64,000 bases of DNA from Spirulina subsalsa PCC 9445 (lineage in GTDB: Bacteria; Cyanobacteriota; Cyanobacteriia; Cyanobacteriales; Spirulinaceae), in assembly GCF_000314005.1 (NCBI RefSeq), contig NZ_JH980292.1, positions 3,508,121 to 3,572,120 of the forward strand, read 5' to 3'. Every line of letters starts with the position of its first letter. Position 1 is the first letter of the stretch. The notes under the pieces are model-generated. The model was not told the origin of the DNA. It ran no database searches and worked only from the letters and a program-made list of their open reading frames with translations. Made by a program: the position numbers and the translations under genes. Below are positions 1-9,602 of the stretch, piece after piece.

Positions 1-409
1 CACAAAATACCCCATTTTCTGTTAATTCCTGCGCTAGTGTCACGCCATTGACAAACTCTTGTACTAGGTATTGTTGGCCATTGTCCGTAAAATAGGCCAA
101 TAGCTCCGGAATTTGGGGATGATCCCCCAATTGTTCTAATTGCCCCGCTTCCTGGGCGAATAATTCCGCTGCTTTGCTAAGGCTTGCCGTCCCTTGGGCT
201 TGGGGTAACAACTGCTTGATGACACAAAAGGGTTTTGAGGGCTTATCCTCATCAACAGCGAGAAAGGTACGCCCAAACCCGCCCTGGCCAAGAATTCGCT
301 GGGCCCAATATCGTTCCCGGAGAAGCAGTTTTTGGCCACACTTGATACAAAATTGGTGATTTTCGGGATTAGACGGATGCAAACAACCGGGATTCAGACA
401 ATGACGCAT
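1..409 (-). CDS. 4-Cys serine/threonine protein kinase, N-terminal part (cut by window edge)
   Basis: Only the first 136 codons are present; the gene runs off the left edge. The start at 409 gives a short zinc-finger-like head with Cys4, Cys9, Cys21 and Cys24 (pattern CxNPxC...FCxxCG), then a protein kinase N-lobe: glycine-rich loop GQGGFGRTF (residues 41-49) and the ATP-binding Lys65 in VIKQ. This head plus kinase arrangement is typical of cyanobacterial 4-Cys Hanks-type kinases, which phosphorylate Ser/Thr on target proteins. The catalytic loop and anything C-terminal lie outside the window, so activity and sensor domains cannot be judged. The family is clear; the substrate is unknown. Confidence 0.88.
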   Translation of the reverse strand, partial: MRHCLNPGCLHPSNPENHQFCIKCGQKLLLRERYWAQRILGQGGFGRTFLAVDEDKPSKPFCVIKQLLPQAQGTASLSKAAELFAQEAGQLEQLGDHPQIPELLAYFTDNGQQYLVQEFVNGVTLAQELTENGVFC

Positions 410-563
410 GATGGATAAACGCGATCGCGATCTACTTAAATTGTATTCTGAATGGTGTGGCATTAGGTCTGCTTTTTCTTCGTGGTCTTGCTCTGCGATG
501 ATATGAACTAACCCCTCCCTTCTCCCCTAAAATTCCATTATTTAGTGTTTGGAAAATTGCACC

Positions 564-1724
564 ATGATCAAAGCAGCGGCGATCGCTGGGTTATGCCTTT
601 GGGTCTTGGGTCAACCCGTCGCGGCGGTTCCTCGCCAAGACCCGACCCTAGCGGCCATTTGTGCGGCACAGCGCGATCCTCACCTTTACCCCCAAACTGC
701 CCCAGAAGCAGAAACCCTAGGGGATGCTTATTTGTGCTTAGAAGATTTTGAAGGGGCGATCGCCGCCTATAGCCAAGCCCTCAACCTACCCGGAGAACTC
801 AACAACCCCATTGGGTTAAGGTTTAAACTCGCCCAAGTGCAAATCCAGGGGGGGCAAACCCTCGCGGCTGTAGAAACCTATCACAATGCCATAGCTTTAG
901 AGCCTCAATATGGGTTGATTGTACCCAGCTTGAGCGATCGCCTCTATTCCCCCTTGGGAGAGCCGATCACCGATGGGGGAATGCGCGGCAATAGCTATCG
1001 TGGCCCCATTAGCACGCCCCCGGATCAAATCCATGCCCATGCTCAGTATGAATTAGCCACCACCTTAACCGCCTTGGGGTTTTGGTTACGGGGATTAGAA
1101 ATTTATGAGCGCAATATTGAAGCTAATCCCGATTTTGCCTATAACTATCTCGCTGTAGCTCCCCTCTATGAAAAAGAAGGCCGGTTTAGTGATGCGGCAG
1201 AGGCCTATGAAAAAGCGTTAGCCCTTGATCCTGATTTGGTTTGGGGTTATTACGATTGGGCAAAATTGTTGCTGTGGCAGGGGGAAGAGAGGCAAGCCCT
1301 AGAAGCGTTGCAAAAAGTCGTGGGCTTTCATACGGGTTTAGATACCTTGGGGGAAAAAGAAAAGGAGGCGATCGCCCTTGATTTAGCGGGTCAAATCTAT
1401 CTGGGTCGCCGTCAATGGTCAGAAGCCGCCGCCCTCTACCGTCAAGCGGTGCAAAACTGGCCCAATCAGGTCCCATTCCACATTGGTTTAGGGGAAAGTT
1501 TGAACGGCATGGGGGATTCTAGAGGCGCGATCGCCGCCTTCCAAACCGCCCTGCGCCATCTCCCCCCTGAGATCACCCGCCAACACCTCCCGGCTCAATT
1601 GGGCATCGCCCAAGCCCAAATGAATGCCGAACAGTGGGATGCCGCCCGCCAAACCCTGAACACAATTCTGGAAACCTTCCCCCACAATCGGGAGGCTCAT
1701 CAACTTCTCCAATACCTCCCCTAG
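564..1724 (+). CDS. Secreted tetratricopeptide repeat (TPR) protein
   Basis: A 386-residue protein. The ATG at 564 is preferred over a TTG five codons earlier because it begins a clean signal peptide: charged MIK, a hydrophobic core to about residue 17, and an Ala-rich cleavage site near residue 21 (VAA). The mature part is a series of TPR-like helix pairs, for example YLCLEDFEGAIAAYSQAL, FSDAAEAYEKALALDPDLVW and WSEAAALYRQAVQNWP. TPRs act as protein-binding scaffolds; no catalytic motif is visible. It probably acts in the periplasm or at the thylakoid lumen side. It stands alone, with a 155-bp gap to the divergent kinase gene and a repeat-filled gap downstream. The specific role is unknown. 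Confidence 0.8.
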   Translation: MIKAAAIAGLCLWVLGQPVAAVPRQDPTLAAICAAQRDPHLYPQTAPEAETLGDAYLCLEDFEGAIAAYSQALNLPGELNNPIGLRFKLAQVQIQGGQTLAAVETYHNAIALEPQYGLIVPSLSDRLYSPLGEPITDGGMRGNSYRGPISTPPDQIHAHAQYELATTLTALGFWLRGLEIYERNIEANPDFAYNYLAVAPLYEKEGRFSDAAEAYEKALALDPDLVWGYYDWAKLLLWQGEERQALEALQKVVGFHTGLDTLGEKEKEAIALDLAGQIYLGRRQWSEAAALYRQAVQNWPNQVPFHIGLGESLNGMGDSRGAIAAFQTALRHLPPEITRQHLPAQLGIAQAQMNAEQWDAARQTLNTILETFPHNREAHQLLQYLP

Positions 1725-1730
1725 TTCCCC

Positions 1731-1894
1731 TAGCGGCAGGGCTGCCTAACCCCCGTGCCACGGCAGAGCCATGACACGAGAACCTTCTCCCTCGTTACTT
1801 GGCTCTGCCAAGTAATGCTCCCCTAGAGGCTCTGCCTCCCTCCTAGCGGCAGGGCTGCCTAACCCCCGTGCCACGGCAGAGCCATGACACGAGA
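1731..1894. repeat. Pair of 51-bp direct repeats in intergenic DNA
   Basis: Positions 1731-1781 and 1844-1894 are the same 51-bp sequence, starting TAGCGGCAGGGCTGCC and ending GACACGAGA. The 62-bp spacer also contains rearranged pieces of it (GGCTCTGCC, CCTAGAGGC). A shorter diverged copy, CCCGTGTCACAGCAGAGCC, lies near 2572-2592 after the next gene. Each copy contains the complementary words GGCTCTGCC and GGCAGAGCC and could form hairpins. No ORF of note is present. Confidence 0.75.
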
Positions 1895-1983
1895 TAGACG
1901 TGAGATATGAACCGATTTTTTGTTAGGATGTAACGAGAAACGAGAATCCATTTAGAAGTAGAAAAGGAATAAAAAATTACCCT

Positions 1984-2562
1984 ATGTTAACAACTAAACC
2001 TCGTTTTAAAACCTTTGAAGAATACCTAAACTATGAAGATAACTCAGAGCAACTTTATGAACTCTTTAATGGTGAACTCATTGCAATGCCCCCAGAATCT
2101 GGCTTAAATGTGCAAATTGCAACCCGTCTCCTGTTTACCTTTGCCTCCATTGTCGGTACAGATCGCGTCCGAGGACAGGGACTTGAATTAGAAGTGCAAG
2201 GAGAACCGAGAAACCGCTATCCTGATTTAACCATTATTCGAGAGGAACATATTCAACAACTCACCCGACGGAATACCCTACGTCTGGAGATGACACCCCC
2301 CTTATTAGTAATTGAAATTGTCAGTCCGGGGGAAATCCAACGCCATCGAGATTATATAGCCAAAAGACAACAATATCAGGATTGTGGCATTGCTGAATAT
2401 TGGATAGTTGACCCTCAAACTCAAGAGATTTTGCTGTTAGAATTGCGGAATAGTTTCTATCAAGAAGTGGGGACATTTAGGGATAATGATTTACTGCCCT
2501 CTCCTAATTTTCCAGAATTTAATTTAACCGTTGCTGAAGTGTTGGGAAATTCTTTCCGCTAG
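1984..2562 (+). CDS. Uma2-family (DUF820) putative restriction-endonuclease-like protein
   Basis: A 192-residue protein with the usual Uma2 length and motif order: an N-terminal FEEYLNYED...ELFNGELIAM segment, then the PD-(D/E)xK-like core with Asp81 in PDLTII, Glu111 in VIEIVSPG, Lys127 in DYIAKRQQY and the family signature AEYWIVDPQ at 137-145. Uma2 proteins are strongly expanded in cyanobacteria and have the fold of a nuclease, but their biological target is not established. The gene stands alone between copies of the 51-bp repeat family, typical of such scattered genes. ATG start at 1984; upstream GAAAAGGAAT could serve as ribosome-binding site. Confidence 0.85.
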   Translation: MLTTKPRFKTFEEYLNYEDNSEQLYELFNGELIAMPPESGLNVQIATRLLFTFASIVGTDRVRGQGLELEVQGEPRNRYPDLTIIREEHIQQLTRRNTLRLEMTPPLLVIEIVSPGEIQRHRDYIAKRQQYQDCGIAEYWIVDPQTQEILLLELRNSFYQEVGTFRDNDLLPSPNFPEFNLTVAEVLGNSFR

Positions 2563-2856
2563 TCTCCAGTAATCCCCGTGTCACAGCAGAGCCATGAGGG
2601 GAGAAGAAACCGGATTTTTGTTCAAAGGTAACGGGAAAACGAGAGCAGGAGGCAACCCGGTTTGTGAGCCAGGTATAATGACCCCCATCATACCCTTATG
2701 ATGAGGCCGTCACACTGGCTAAATGCAGACCCCCCATATCGTGCGCGTGCGAGAAGTTTTTGAGGAATCCGTCCGGGCTTGGTTTAGCCAAGTCCGCTAT
2801 GCTTGCAAGGAGAGGAATTCCCACAATATTGACCCACCACCGGATAAATTGCACCG

Positions 2857-3579
2857 TTAGGGCGATAAACGCGCCTTTTTCGCCCTCGCTTCGAGATACC
2901 ACTGAGCCACGGCCGGAGTCCATTCTTGGAAGTGAACAAACAACAACTCACAGAATTGTTGCGCTTCGAGTTGAGCATCCTTTTTCCAGCGTAAATCTAG
3001 AAGGTGCATGAGCGATCGCAAATTGCAACTTAAAACAAAATGTTGCCGCACATCAAAGGGAATTAACCCCCTCGCGTGTTCCTCCGATAACCCCTCATCA
3101 ATGCGTTGTTTATAACGCTTACAGGCTTCCCAACACCACGCTAAATCCTCTTGACGTTGCTCTTCGGTATAGGTGTATTTTTTGCCCTGACGGTTTGTAT
3201 AGTCACCCACGGGACGCAGATAAAACACCTCTTCCACCTCTCGTTTTCCTGTGACTACATCAATGATACGTTGACCTGTGTAACGATTAGATTGCACATC
3301 AAAAGATACGCCCACCCGATGAGTCCTAACTTGCTGCATCATGGAATGAGGAAAAAACCCCACATTAAACGTAATTTGTGGATGTTCCAACGGGCCGTAA
3401 TGACCCTTATTGCCTGATAATAAATGTTTAACAATCAGTTCCCCAGCCTTCTCCTCATCTGGGAACTTATCTTGATTATCCCACACTAAATCCTCACTAT
3501 AATCTTGGTGCATAGCCGCCCAAACTAGCTGTTGAGGGTTGGAAGTGGACGTAATGACTTCAATTTTAAATTTATCCAT
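2857..3579 (-). CDS. thyX: Flavin-dependent thymidylate synthase ThyX
   Basis: A 240-residue protein containing the ThyX signature, here RTHRVGVSFDVQSNRY (residues 85-100), which binds FAD and dUMP, plus C-terminal helices such as LRSLMHLLDLRWKKDAQLEAQ. ThyX converts dUMP to dTMP using methylene-tetrahydrofolate and FAD/NAD(P)H, replacing ThyA. The gene starts 14 bp after the stop of the dCTP deaminase gene, so the two are very likely co-transcribed and supply consecutive parts of the dCTP-to-dTMP route. Length and motif are normal. Confidence 0.95.
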   Translation of the reverse strand: MDKFKIEVITSTSNPQQLVWAAMHQDYSEDLVWDNQDKFPDEEKAGELIVKHLLSGNKGHYGPLEHPQITFNVGFFPHSMMQQVRTHRVGVSFDVQSNRYTGQRIIDVVTGKREVEEVFYLRPVGDYTNRQGKKYTYTEEQRQEDLAWCWEACKRYKQRIDEGLSEEHARGLIPFDVRQHFVLSCNLRSLMHLLDLRWKKDAQLEAQQFCELLFVHFQEWTPAVAQWYLEARAKKARLSP

Positions 3580-3593
3580 GATGTCTAAAAAAA

Positions 3594-5327
3594 CTAAATC
3601 CGTGCCAACGTCACCTGATCGGTTTGATCTTGATATTTTCCTTGTCTCGTTTCATAACTAACCGCACAAGGTTCACCTTCTAAGAACAATAACTGCACAA
3701 TTCCCTCATTAGCATAAATGCGACAATCGGCACTTGATGAATTAGAAAACTCTAAGGTTAAATAGCCTCGCCAAGCCGCTTCTGCTGGGGTAACATTGGC
3801 AATAATTCCACAATTGTGAACGAAAACTCCAGCCTCTAGGGCAAAATTTCCGGCATCAGGTACCGTGAGGCAGTACACATCATGGGTTCCAGGGACCTCA
3901 CGCACAGCAGCGACTTTATGGTTTCTATAGCCTGCGCGGCTGGAATCTTGACCTCGGAAGGCTTGAATAACCTCTGGAAATCGCCGAAATACGGAACGAT
4001 CACAATCCAGATATCGAGCGGCACCTCGAATGGATCCGGTTCTATCTAGGGCTTCGCGCACAACCTCGGCGGTAATGTCAGTTCGTGTCTTAGAACTATC
4101 TACCAATGTTTTCATCAGTTGGGATTGTTTAGCTCGGCGGGAGCCATTGTCCTTCGCCCAAGATTGTTTGGAAAGCTCGCCCGTGAAAGCCCTTGCCTGA
4201 GCGTCTTGGTAATGGCGCAGCATGGCCTGACGGCGAGCCTCGCTAGTGCTTGGGGAACAATTCTGGCGATGCTCCAAGAGTCTGGCGCGGGTTTCAGCAT
4301 ATTTAGGATCATGCCAAAACCGTATAGCCCTTTCCTGCTGCTGAACCGAAAACCGTTCCCGCCACTCAGGATCTTGCTTAAGCCGCTCCAATGCCTCACG
4401 AATAGCGGTGCCATGTTCCTCTGGATCAAACTCCTCACCATAGTTGTGCTGATTATGCAGCCGAATATGCTCGGTAGCTTCCATGCGGGTAAGATTCCAA
4501 GGGTTGTTATTTAACCGATTGAAATCAAGGTGATGACGATGGCTATTGGGTTGATCAGCATAGATGCCGTGTCGTAAATTCCATTCGTCACTAAGGCGAT
4601 GGGTGGGGTAGAGATGACCGTTGAGCGGTTGATACACCATTTCATAGCCCCTAGCGAGATGGCGATAGAGCGGCATCAGAGCATCTTGGGGTCTGAGATG
4701 ATGCGCCTCAACCATGCGCCCGTCGCGGGTTAAAAACTGGTGATCGGGGGTGCAAAAAATTGACTCATCATTATCTAGCACAATTTCAATGAGCGAATCA
4801 TGCCCAATGTAGCGAGGCTGCTCCAGCAACGTAACCATCAGTCGCCCATAGGGGGCAATACTGTAGCCCCAAAATAGCTCACCCTGTTGGGATCGCTTGG
4901 CCATGTCTTCCAAGGTTGGAGCAGTGCCATCTACCAGAGCTACGCGGGTATCGCCACGAAAACAACGCGCATAGGTACTTTTACCCAAACAAACTACCGT
5001 CACATTATCGGGAAGAGCCAGCTTTTCTAAGGCTACACCCAAACCATAGGAATGGGCTGGGAGAATAAAATAATCCCCTTCTGGACTGTTATAGAGTTTG
5101 GTCGTTTCTAAGTTCTCAGGATTAAAGTTTTTGGGATCAACTACGGTTCCCGGAATGTGGCGAAAAATGCGAAATTCTACAGGGGATAACCGGAGATCAT
5201 AGCCAAAGCTGCTTAAGCCGTAGGAAATGACAGGCAGATTGTCGAGTTGCCGCACTTGACGGGGTTCAAAAGGCTGGATCATCCCGCCCTCAGCCATTTG
5301 AGCAATCCATTTATCGTTCTTGATCAT
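3594..5327 (-). CDS. dcd: dCTP deaminase precursor interrupted by an intein
   Basis: The 577-residue reading frame is a 193-residue dCTP deaminase split by a 384-residue intein. The N-extein (1-121) ends in GKSTYAR, and the C-extein (506-577) begins CGIIANVTPAE and continues WRGYLTLEFSNSS, which carries the catalytic Glu of the family. Joined, they give GKSTYARCGIIANV, the conserved Ser/Arg active-site segment of dCTP deaminases. The enzyme deaminates dCTP to dUTP (or directly to dUMP in bifunctional forms; I cannot tell which). It is translated just upstream of thyX. Because the insertion sits inside the active site, splicing must occur for activity. Confidence 0.93.
   Translation of the reverse strand: MIKNDKWIAQMAEGGMIQPFEPRQVRQLDNLPVISYGLSSFGYDLRLSPVEFRIFRHIPGTVVDPKNFNPENLETTKLYNSPEGDYFILPAHSYGLGVALEKLALPDNVTVVCLGKSTYARCFRGDTRVALVDGTAPTLEDMAKRSQQGELFWGYSIAPYGRLMVTLLEQPRYIGHDSLIEIVLDNDESIFCTPDHQFLTRDGRMVEAHHLRPQDALMPLYRHLARGYEMVYQPLNGHLYPTHRLSDEWNLRHGIYADQPNSHRHHLDFNRLNNNPWNLTRMEATEHIRLHNQHNYGEEFDPEEHGTAIREALERLKQDPEWRERFSVQQQERAIRFWHDPKYAETRARLLEHRQNCSPSTSEARRQAMLRHYQDAQARAFTGELSKQSWAKDNGSRRAKQSQLMKTLVDSSKTRTDITAEVVREALDRTGSIRGAARYLDCDRSVFRRFPEVIQAFRGQDSSRAGYRNHKVAAVREVPGTHDVYCLTVPDAGNFALEAGVFVHNCGIIANVTPAEAAWRGYLTLEFSNSSSADCRIYANEGIVQLLFLEGEPCAVSYETRQGKYQDQTDQVTLARI
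3813..4964 (-). mobile_element. Intein with HNH homing-endonuclease and DNA-binding region
   Basis: Residues 122-505 of the dcd frame. It begins with Cys122 in CFRGDTRVALVDG (splicing block A), has a block-B-like CTPDHQFLTRDG at 192-203 with the expected T..H, and ends GVFVHN followed by Cys506 (blocks F/G: terminal His-Asn plus Cys nucleophile), so protein splicing looks intact. Between them lies an HNH nuclease segment, HRHHLDFNRLNNNPWNL (263-279) and EHIRLHNQHN, then a region of repeated basic helices (about 300-410) resembling NUMOD-type DNA-binding modules, then a helix-turn-helix-like stretch (TGSIRGAARYLDCDRSVFRRFP). The homing activity is inferred. Confidence 0.92.
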
Positions 5328-5547
5328 AACCCAGACGTTTCTTTTCAGACAGCTTTTTTAGAATACCCCATAGATAACCCATAAGCTGTTAACCCGGTAA
5401 TTTTCGCCCTCTGTTGAACCGTTGCGCTACTATCGGCTGGGGGAGGGCGAGATAACGGATTATGAATGATTGTCCCCCTAGCACTCCGAGGACTTTTCAC
5501 CGATAATGAGAAGTGCAAATTCTACCCACCTACTGGACGATTGAACT

Positions 5548-8427
5548 GTGACAGACCCCAAGAGTTATAAGGACACCGTTAACCTGCCCAAAACCGACTT
5601 TAGTATGCGGGCAAATGCTGTGAAGCGTGAACCGGAAATCCAAGGGTTTTGGGAAGAGAACAAGATTTATGAAACCCTGTCACAGAACAACCCAGGGGAG
5701 ATTTTTGTCCTACATGATGGCCCCCCCTATGCGAATGGTTCCCTGCACATGGGTCACGCCCTAAATAAAATTCTCAAGGATATTATCAATAAGTATCAGT
5801 TATTGCAAGGGCGCAAGGTGCGCTATGTGCCGGGATGGGATTGTCATGGTTTGCCCATTGAGTTAAAGGTGCTGCAAGCGATGAAGGCGAAGGAACGTCA
5901 AGCGCTCACGCCTTTAACGTTACGACAAAAGGCGCGGGATTTTGCCCTAAAAGCGATGGAGGAACAGCGCACGGGGTTTAAACGCTATGGGATTTGGGGG
6001 GACTGGGAAAACCCCTATTTGACCCTCAAACCGGAGTATGAGGCCGCCCAAATTGCGGTATTTGGCAAGATGGCGTTGAAGGGCTATATTTACCGGGGGT
6101 TAAAGTCGGTTCACTGGAGTCCGAGTTCTAAAACGGCGTTGGCGGAGGCGGAGTTAGAATATCCCGAAGGCCACACCTCGCGGAGTATTTATGTGGCGTT
6201 TCCTTTGGTGACGGCAGGGGAGAAGGTCGCCCAAGAGTTGGCTCCTTTTGTGGGGGAGTTGGGGGTGGCGATTTGGACGACGACTCCTTGGACGATTCCG
6301 GCGAATTTGGCGATCGCCGTTAACCCCCATCTGACCTATGCGGTGGTTGAGGTGGAAAACCCCCAAAATAGCCCCAAATACTTAATTGTAGCCGCCGAGT
6401 TAGTGGACCGATTGGCGGAAAAATTGGGCAAAACCTTGACCCCAAAAGTGACAATGAAGGGTCAAGCGTTGGAACAATGCACCTATAAACACCCCCTGTT
6501 TGACCGGGAAAGTCCCATCGTTATTGGGGGGGAATATGTCACGACGGAATCGGGGACGGGATTGGTACATACAGCCCCCGGTCATGGTCAAGAGGATTTT
6601 ATTGTGGGTCAACGCTACGGTTTACCTGTATTATCCCCGGTGGATGAAGAGGGCAACTTTACGGAGGAAGCGGGGCCTTTTGCGGGGTTAAATGTACTCA
6701 ATGGGGCTAATGAGGCGGTTATTCAGGCATTAGGGGAGGCAAAATCCTTGTTGTTGGAAGAGGATTATGTGCATAAATATCCCTACGATTGGCGGACGAA
6801 AAAACCGACGATTTTCCGGGCGACTGAACAGTGGTTTGCTTCGGTGGAAGGATTCCGAGATGCGGCGTTAAAGGCGATTGAGGAGGTGGAATGGATTCCC
6901 GCCCAAGGGAAAAACCGCATTACTCCCATGGTAAGCGATCGCAGTGATTGGTGTATTTCCCGTCAACGCAGTTGGGGCGTTCCCATTCCGGTGTTTTACG
7001 AGGAGGGAACGAACGAACCGTTACTAACGGAAGAAACCATCAATCATATTCAGGCCATTATTGCCGAAAAAGGCTCTAACGCTTGGTGGGAATTGTCGGT
7101 GGAGGAGTTACTCCCGGAGTCCTATCGCCACAATGGGAAAACCTACCGTAAGGGGATGGACACCATGGATGTATGGTTTGATTCTGGGTCCTCTTGGGCG
7201 GCTGTCGCCGATCAACGGGGTGAGTTAAAATATCCGGTTGAGATGTATTTAGAAGGGTCAGATCAACATCGTGGCTGGTTTCAATCCAGTTTATTAACCA
7301 GTGTGGCGGTGAATGGTCACGCCCCCTATAAAACGGTATTAACGCATGGGTTTGCCTTGGATGAAAAGGGCTACAAAATGAGTAAATCCCTCGGCAATGT
7401 GGTAGACCCCAATATTATTATCAATGGGGGCAAAAATCAGAAGCAAGATCCCCCCTATGGGGCTGATGTCTTGCGTTTGTGGGTGTCTTCGGTGGATTAC
7501 TCCTCCGATGTGATGATTGGGTCAACGATCCTCAAACAATTAGCCGATAGCTACCGCAAGATTCGCAATACAGCGCGGTTTTTGTTGGGGAGTTTAGATG
7601 ATTTTGACCCGGCTCAAAATGCCGTCCCTTATGAGGCGTTGCCGGAGTTGGATCGGTATATGCTCCATCGCATCTATGAGGTGTTTACGGAAGTCAATGA
7701 TGCCTTTAAAACCTACCAGTTTTATCGCTTCTTCCAAACGGTGCAGAATTTCTGTGTGGTGGATTTGTCTAACTTCTACTTAGATATTGCCAAAGATCGG
7801 CTCTATATTTCCGCCGTCGATGCCCCACGTCGTCGCAGTTGTCAAACGGTATTGGCGATCGCACTAGAAAATCTCGCCCGTGCCATTGCTCCGGTTCTCT
7901 CCCACATGGCCGAGGATATCTGGCAATTTCTGCCCTACCCAACCCCCTATAAGTCGGTGTTTGAGTCCGGTTGGGTTAACATTGATCCCGCTTGGCAAAA
8001 CCCCGAACTGGCGGCTACTTGGGACAAATTGCGGGATTTGCGCGATGGGGTGAATAAGGTCATGGAAGAGGCGCGCCGTGAGAAGATGATCGGGGCATCT
8101 TTAGAGGCGAAAGTGTTGTTATTGGTGGCGGATGAGGCCTTTAAGCAACAATTAGTCGGGTTTAATGAGGCCGATAGTTTAAGGACCAATGGGGTGGATG
8201 AGTTGCGTTATCTCTTCCTAGCCTCCCAAGTGGAATTAGTGGACAGTTTGGAGGCGGTAGAAAATGCCCCCTATAACAGTCAATCCGAGGGCTTAGGGAT
8301 TGGCATTGTCAAGGCCGAGGGGGAAAAATGCGATCGCTGTTGGAACTACTCCACCCATGTAGGAACCAGTAGCGACGATCCCACCCTCTGTGAACGGTGC
8401 GTGGCCGCCCTTGGGGGGGAGTTTTAG
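5548..8427 (+). CDS. ileS: Isoleucyl-tRNA synthetase
   Basis: A 959-residue class I aminoacyl-tRNA synthetase. The HIGH motif is HMGH at 67-70 in [16 protein letters not shown], and KMSKS is at 610-614 in [14 protein letters not shown]. The central editing region has [12 protein letters not shown] and the tryptophan-rich [16 protein letters not shown]. The C-terminus has a zinc site with Cys928, Cys931, Cys948 and Cys951 (CDRCWNYS...CERC), as in bacterial-type IleRS. It charges tRNA-Ile with isoleucine in the cytosol. The start is GTG at 5548. No leader structure such as a T-box is evident in the 220 bp upstream. It is a single-gene unit followed by repeat DNA. Confidence 0.97.
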   Translation: MTDPKSYKDTVNLPKTDFSMRANAVKREPEIQGFWEENKIYETLSQNNPGEIFVLHDGPPYANGSLHMGHALNKILKDIINKYQLLQGRKVRYVPGWDCHGLPIELKVLQAMKAKERQALTPLTLRQKARDFALKAMEEQRTGFKRYGIWGDWENPYLTLKPEYEAAQIAVFGKMALKGYIYRGLKSVHWSPSSKTALAEAELEYPEGHTSRSIYVAFPLVTAGEKVAQELAPFVGELGVAIWTTTPWTIPANLAIAVNPHLTYAVVEVENPQNSPKYLIVAAELVDRLAEKLGKTLTPKVTMKGQALEQCTYKHPLFDRESPIVIGGEYVTTESGTGLVHTAPGHGQEDFIVGQRYGLPVLSPVDEEGNFTEEAGPFAGLNVLNGANEAVIQALGEAKSLLLEEDYVHKYPYDWRTKKPTIFRATEQWFASVEGFRDAALKAIEEVEWIPAQGKNRITPMVSDRSDWCISRQRSWGVPIPVFYEEGTNEPLLTEETINHIQAIIAEKGSNAWWELSVEELLPESYRHNGKTYRKGMDTMDVWFDSGSSWAAVADQRGELKYPVEMYLEGSDQHRGWFQSSLLTSVAVNGHAPYKTVLTHGFALDEKGYKMSKSLGNVVDPNIIINGGKNQKQDPPYGADVLRLWVSSVDYSSDVMIGSTILKQLADSYRKIRNTARFLLGSLDDFDPAQNAVPYEALPELDRYMLHRIYEVFTEVNDAFKTYQFYRFFQTVQNFCVVDLSNFYLDIAKDRLYISAVDAPRRRSCQTVLAIALENLARAIAPVLSHMAEDIWQFLPYPTPYKSVFESGWVNIDPAWQNPELAATWDKLRDLRDGVNKVMEEARREKMIGASLEAKVLLLVADEAFKQQLVGFNEADSLRTNGVDELRYLFLASQVELVDSLEAVENAPYNSQSEGLGIGIVKAEGEKCDRCWNYSTHVGTSSDDPTLCERCVAALGGEF

Positions 8428-8465
8428 CCAGGAGGGAAAGCGAGAGGGAATAGAGGGGTTTTTCG

Positions 8466-8590
8466 GCAAGCCCTAATTAGGGCTTGCTGAATAAGTCCGA
8501 GAGTTGGGGAATCGGGAGTCGGGAGTCGGGAGTCGGGAGTCGGGAATAGGCAATCGTGCCAGTTTTAGATGATCTGTTCCCTGTTAAGAG
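8466..8590. repeat. MITE-like element end with head-to-head palindrome and GGGAGTC run
   Basis: Positions 8466-8487 form a perfect 22-bp palindrome made of two facing copies of the terminal word AGGGCTTGC. From 8478 the sequence reads TAGGGCTTGCTGAATAAG, then TCCGAGAGTTGG, a run of GGGAGTC heptamers (8514-8543), and CGTGCCAGTTTTAGATGATC. The same order is found in the complete element at 34492-34618. The right terminal repeat is missing here, so this copy is truncated. The palindrome lies about 40 bp past the ileS stop and could also act as its terminator. Confidence 0.7.
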
Positions 8591-8704
8591 TTCCCTGCTT
8601 GCGGTGAAGGGGACTTTTCTTGACGAGACAATGCAATTGCATTACTCTGGAGGTAAGGCTTATCTGAGCAGATTATAAGCCCTGAAGTTGCTACGGAACT
8701 TACT

Positions 8705-9043
8705 ATGACTGCCCAACCTATCCAACGCTTAGAATCTAAGCTGACTGCTCGTTATCAGACGACCGTCCCCGAGTCGGTTCGTAATGTCCTGGGCCTGAAG
8801 AAGCTCGATAAAATCAGCTATAATATCCTCTCTAACGGTCAGGTGGTGATTTCTCGTGCGGATTCCTACGAGAGCGAAACAGATCCGGTATTGGAGAAGT
8901 TTCTGAAGTTTTTAGCACGAGACCTCGAAAATAATCCTCAGCACTTGACAACTATTAACTCGGATTTAGTCAGTCGGGTTCAGTCATTGGTCGCTGATGT
9001 GGCGATTGATTTGAATGCCTCACTACCCGAGGAGGATGACTAG
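8705..9043 (+). CDS. prlF: PrlF-family antitoxin (SpoVT/AbrB-like DNA-binding)
   Basis: A 112-residue protein. Residues about 10-50 (SKLTARYQTTVPESVRNVLG...DKISYNI) are a swapped-hairpin AbrB-type domain in the form seen in PrlF/SohA. The C-terminal half (LEKFLKFLARDLENNPQHL...LVADVAIDL) is the partner-binding tail typical of PrlF antitoxins. It would neutralise the downstream YhaV-type toxin and autoregulate the pair. The stop is 2 bp before the toxin start, so translation is coupled. The module is bracketed by MITE-like repeats on both sides. Family call by motif and by partner. Confidence 0.85.
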   Translation: MTAQPIQRLESKLTARYQTTVPESVRNVLGLKKLDKISYNILSNGQVVISRADSYESETDPVLEKFLKFLARDLENNPQHLTTINSDLVSRVQSLVADVAIDLNASLPEEDD

Positions 9044-9045
9044 GA

Positions 9046-9546
9046 TTGTCTGACGATGGGCCGTTAGTGATTAATGGATGGAATATCTTTGCCCATCCTC
9101 TTTTTATAGAGCAGGTTGAACAGCTTCTAACACAAGTTGAAAATTTGCGTCAGAAGGACCCTATAGGTTATCGAGAAAAAAATTCAACCAAACGTTTAGC
9201 GGCAATTGCGAAGTTGGCATTTGATGTCATCCCTCAAGATCCCACAAGGAATGAATATCGCCAAGGGTCTACTCTGGGAGATGAATATAAGCATTGGTTT
9301 CGAGCTAAGTTTTTTCAACAGTACCGATTATTTTTTCGATATCACCAAGACAGCAAAATCCTGGTTTTTGTCTGGGTCAATGATGAGAACTCAAAACGGG
9401 CCTATCAGAGTAAGACAGATGCTTATCGAGTTTTTCATAAAATGCTGAACAGTGGTTATCCACCGGATGACTGGGATGACTTAATGGCTGAGGTTCAAGA
9501 AGAAAGTGAGCGGTTAAAGCAGATAGCCAATGTAGAGTTGCCCTAA
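9046..9546 (+). CDS. yhaV: YhaV-family toxin (ribonuclease of a type II toxin-antitoxin pair)
   Basis: A 166-residue protein matching YhaV along its length: INGWNIFAHPLFIEQVEQLL at the N-terminus, the core TLGDEYKHWFRAKFFQQYRLFFRY, then VFVWVNDENSKRAYQSKTDAYRVFHKML and the C-terminal GYPPDDWDDLM. YhaV toxins cleave mRNA associated with translation. The TTG start at 9046 is chosen because a strong GAGGAGG ribosome-binding site ends 9 bp before it, within the end of prlF, and because it leaves only 2 bp between the genes; a GTG seven codons later is an alternative. Apparently intact. Confidence 0.88.
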   Translation: MSDDGPLVINGWNIFAHPLFIEQVEQLLTQVENLRQKDPIGYREKNSTKRLAAIAKLAFDVIPQDPTRNEYRQGSTLGDEYKHWFRAKFFQQYRLFFRYHQDSKILVFVWVNDENSKRAYQSKTDAYRVFHKMLNSGYPPDDWDDLMAEVQEESERLKQIANVELP

Positions 9547-9602
9547 TTTGAGATACTTTAGGCGATTTGGTCTGGCAACAACTAGCTAATATCTCGCCAT
9601 AA

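Noticed and set aside
2775-2795. Hairpin GGGCTTGG-TTTAG-CCAAGTCC downstream of thyX as a terminator
   Set aside because: It has no following T tract on the minus strand and one G-T mismatch; not strong enough to annotate.
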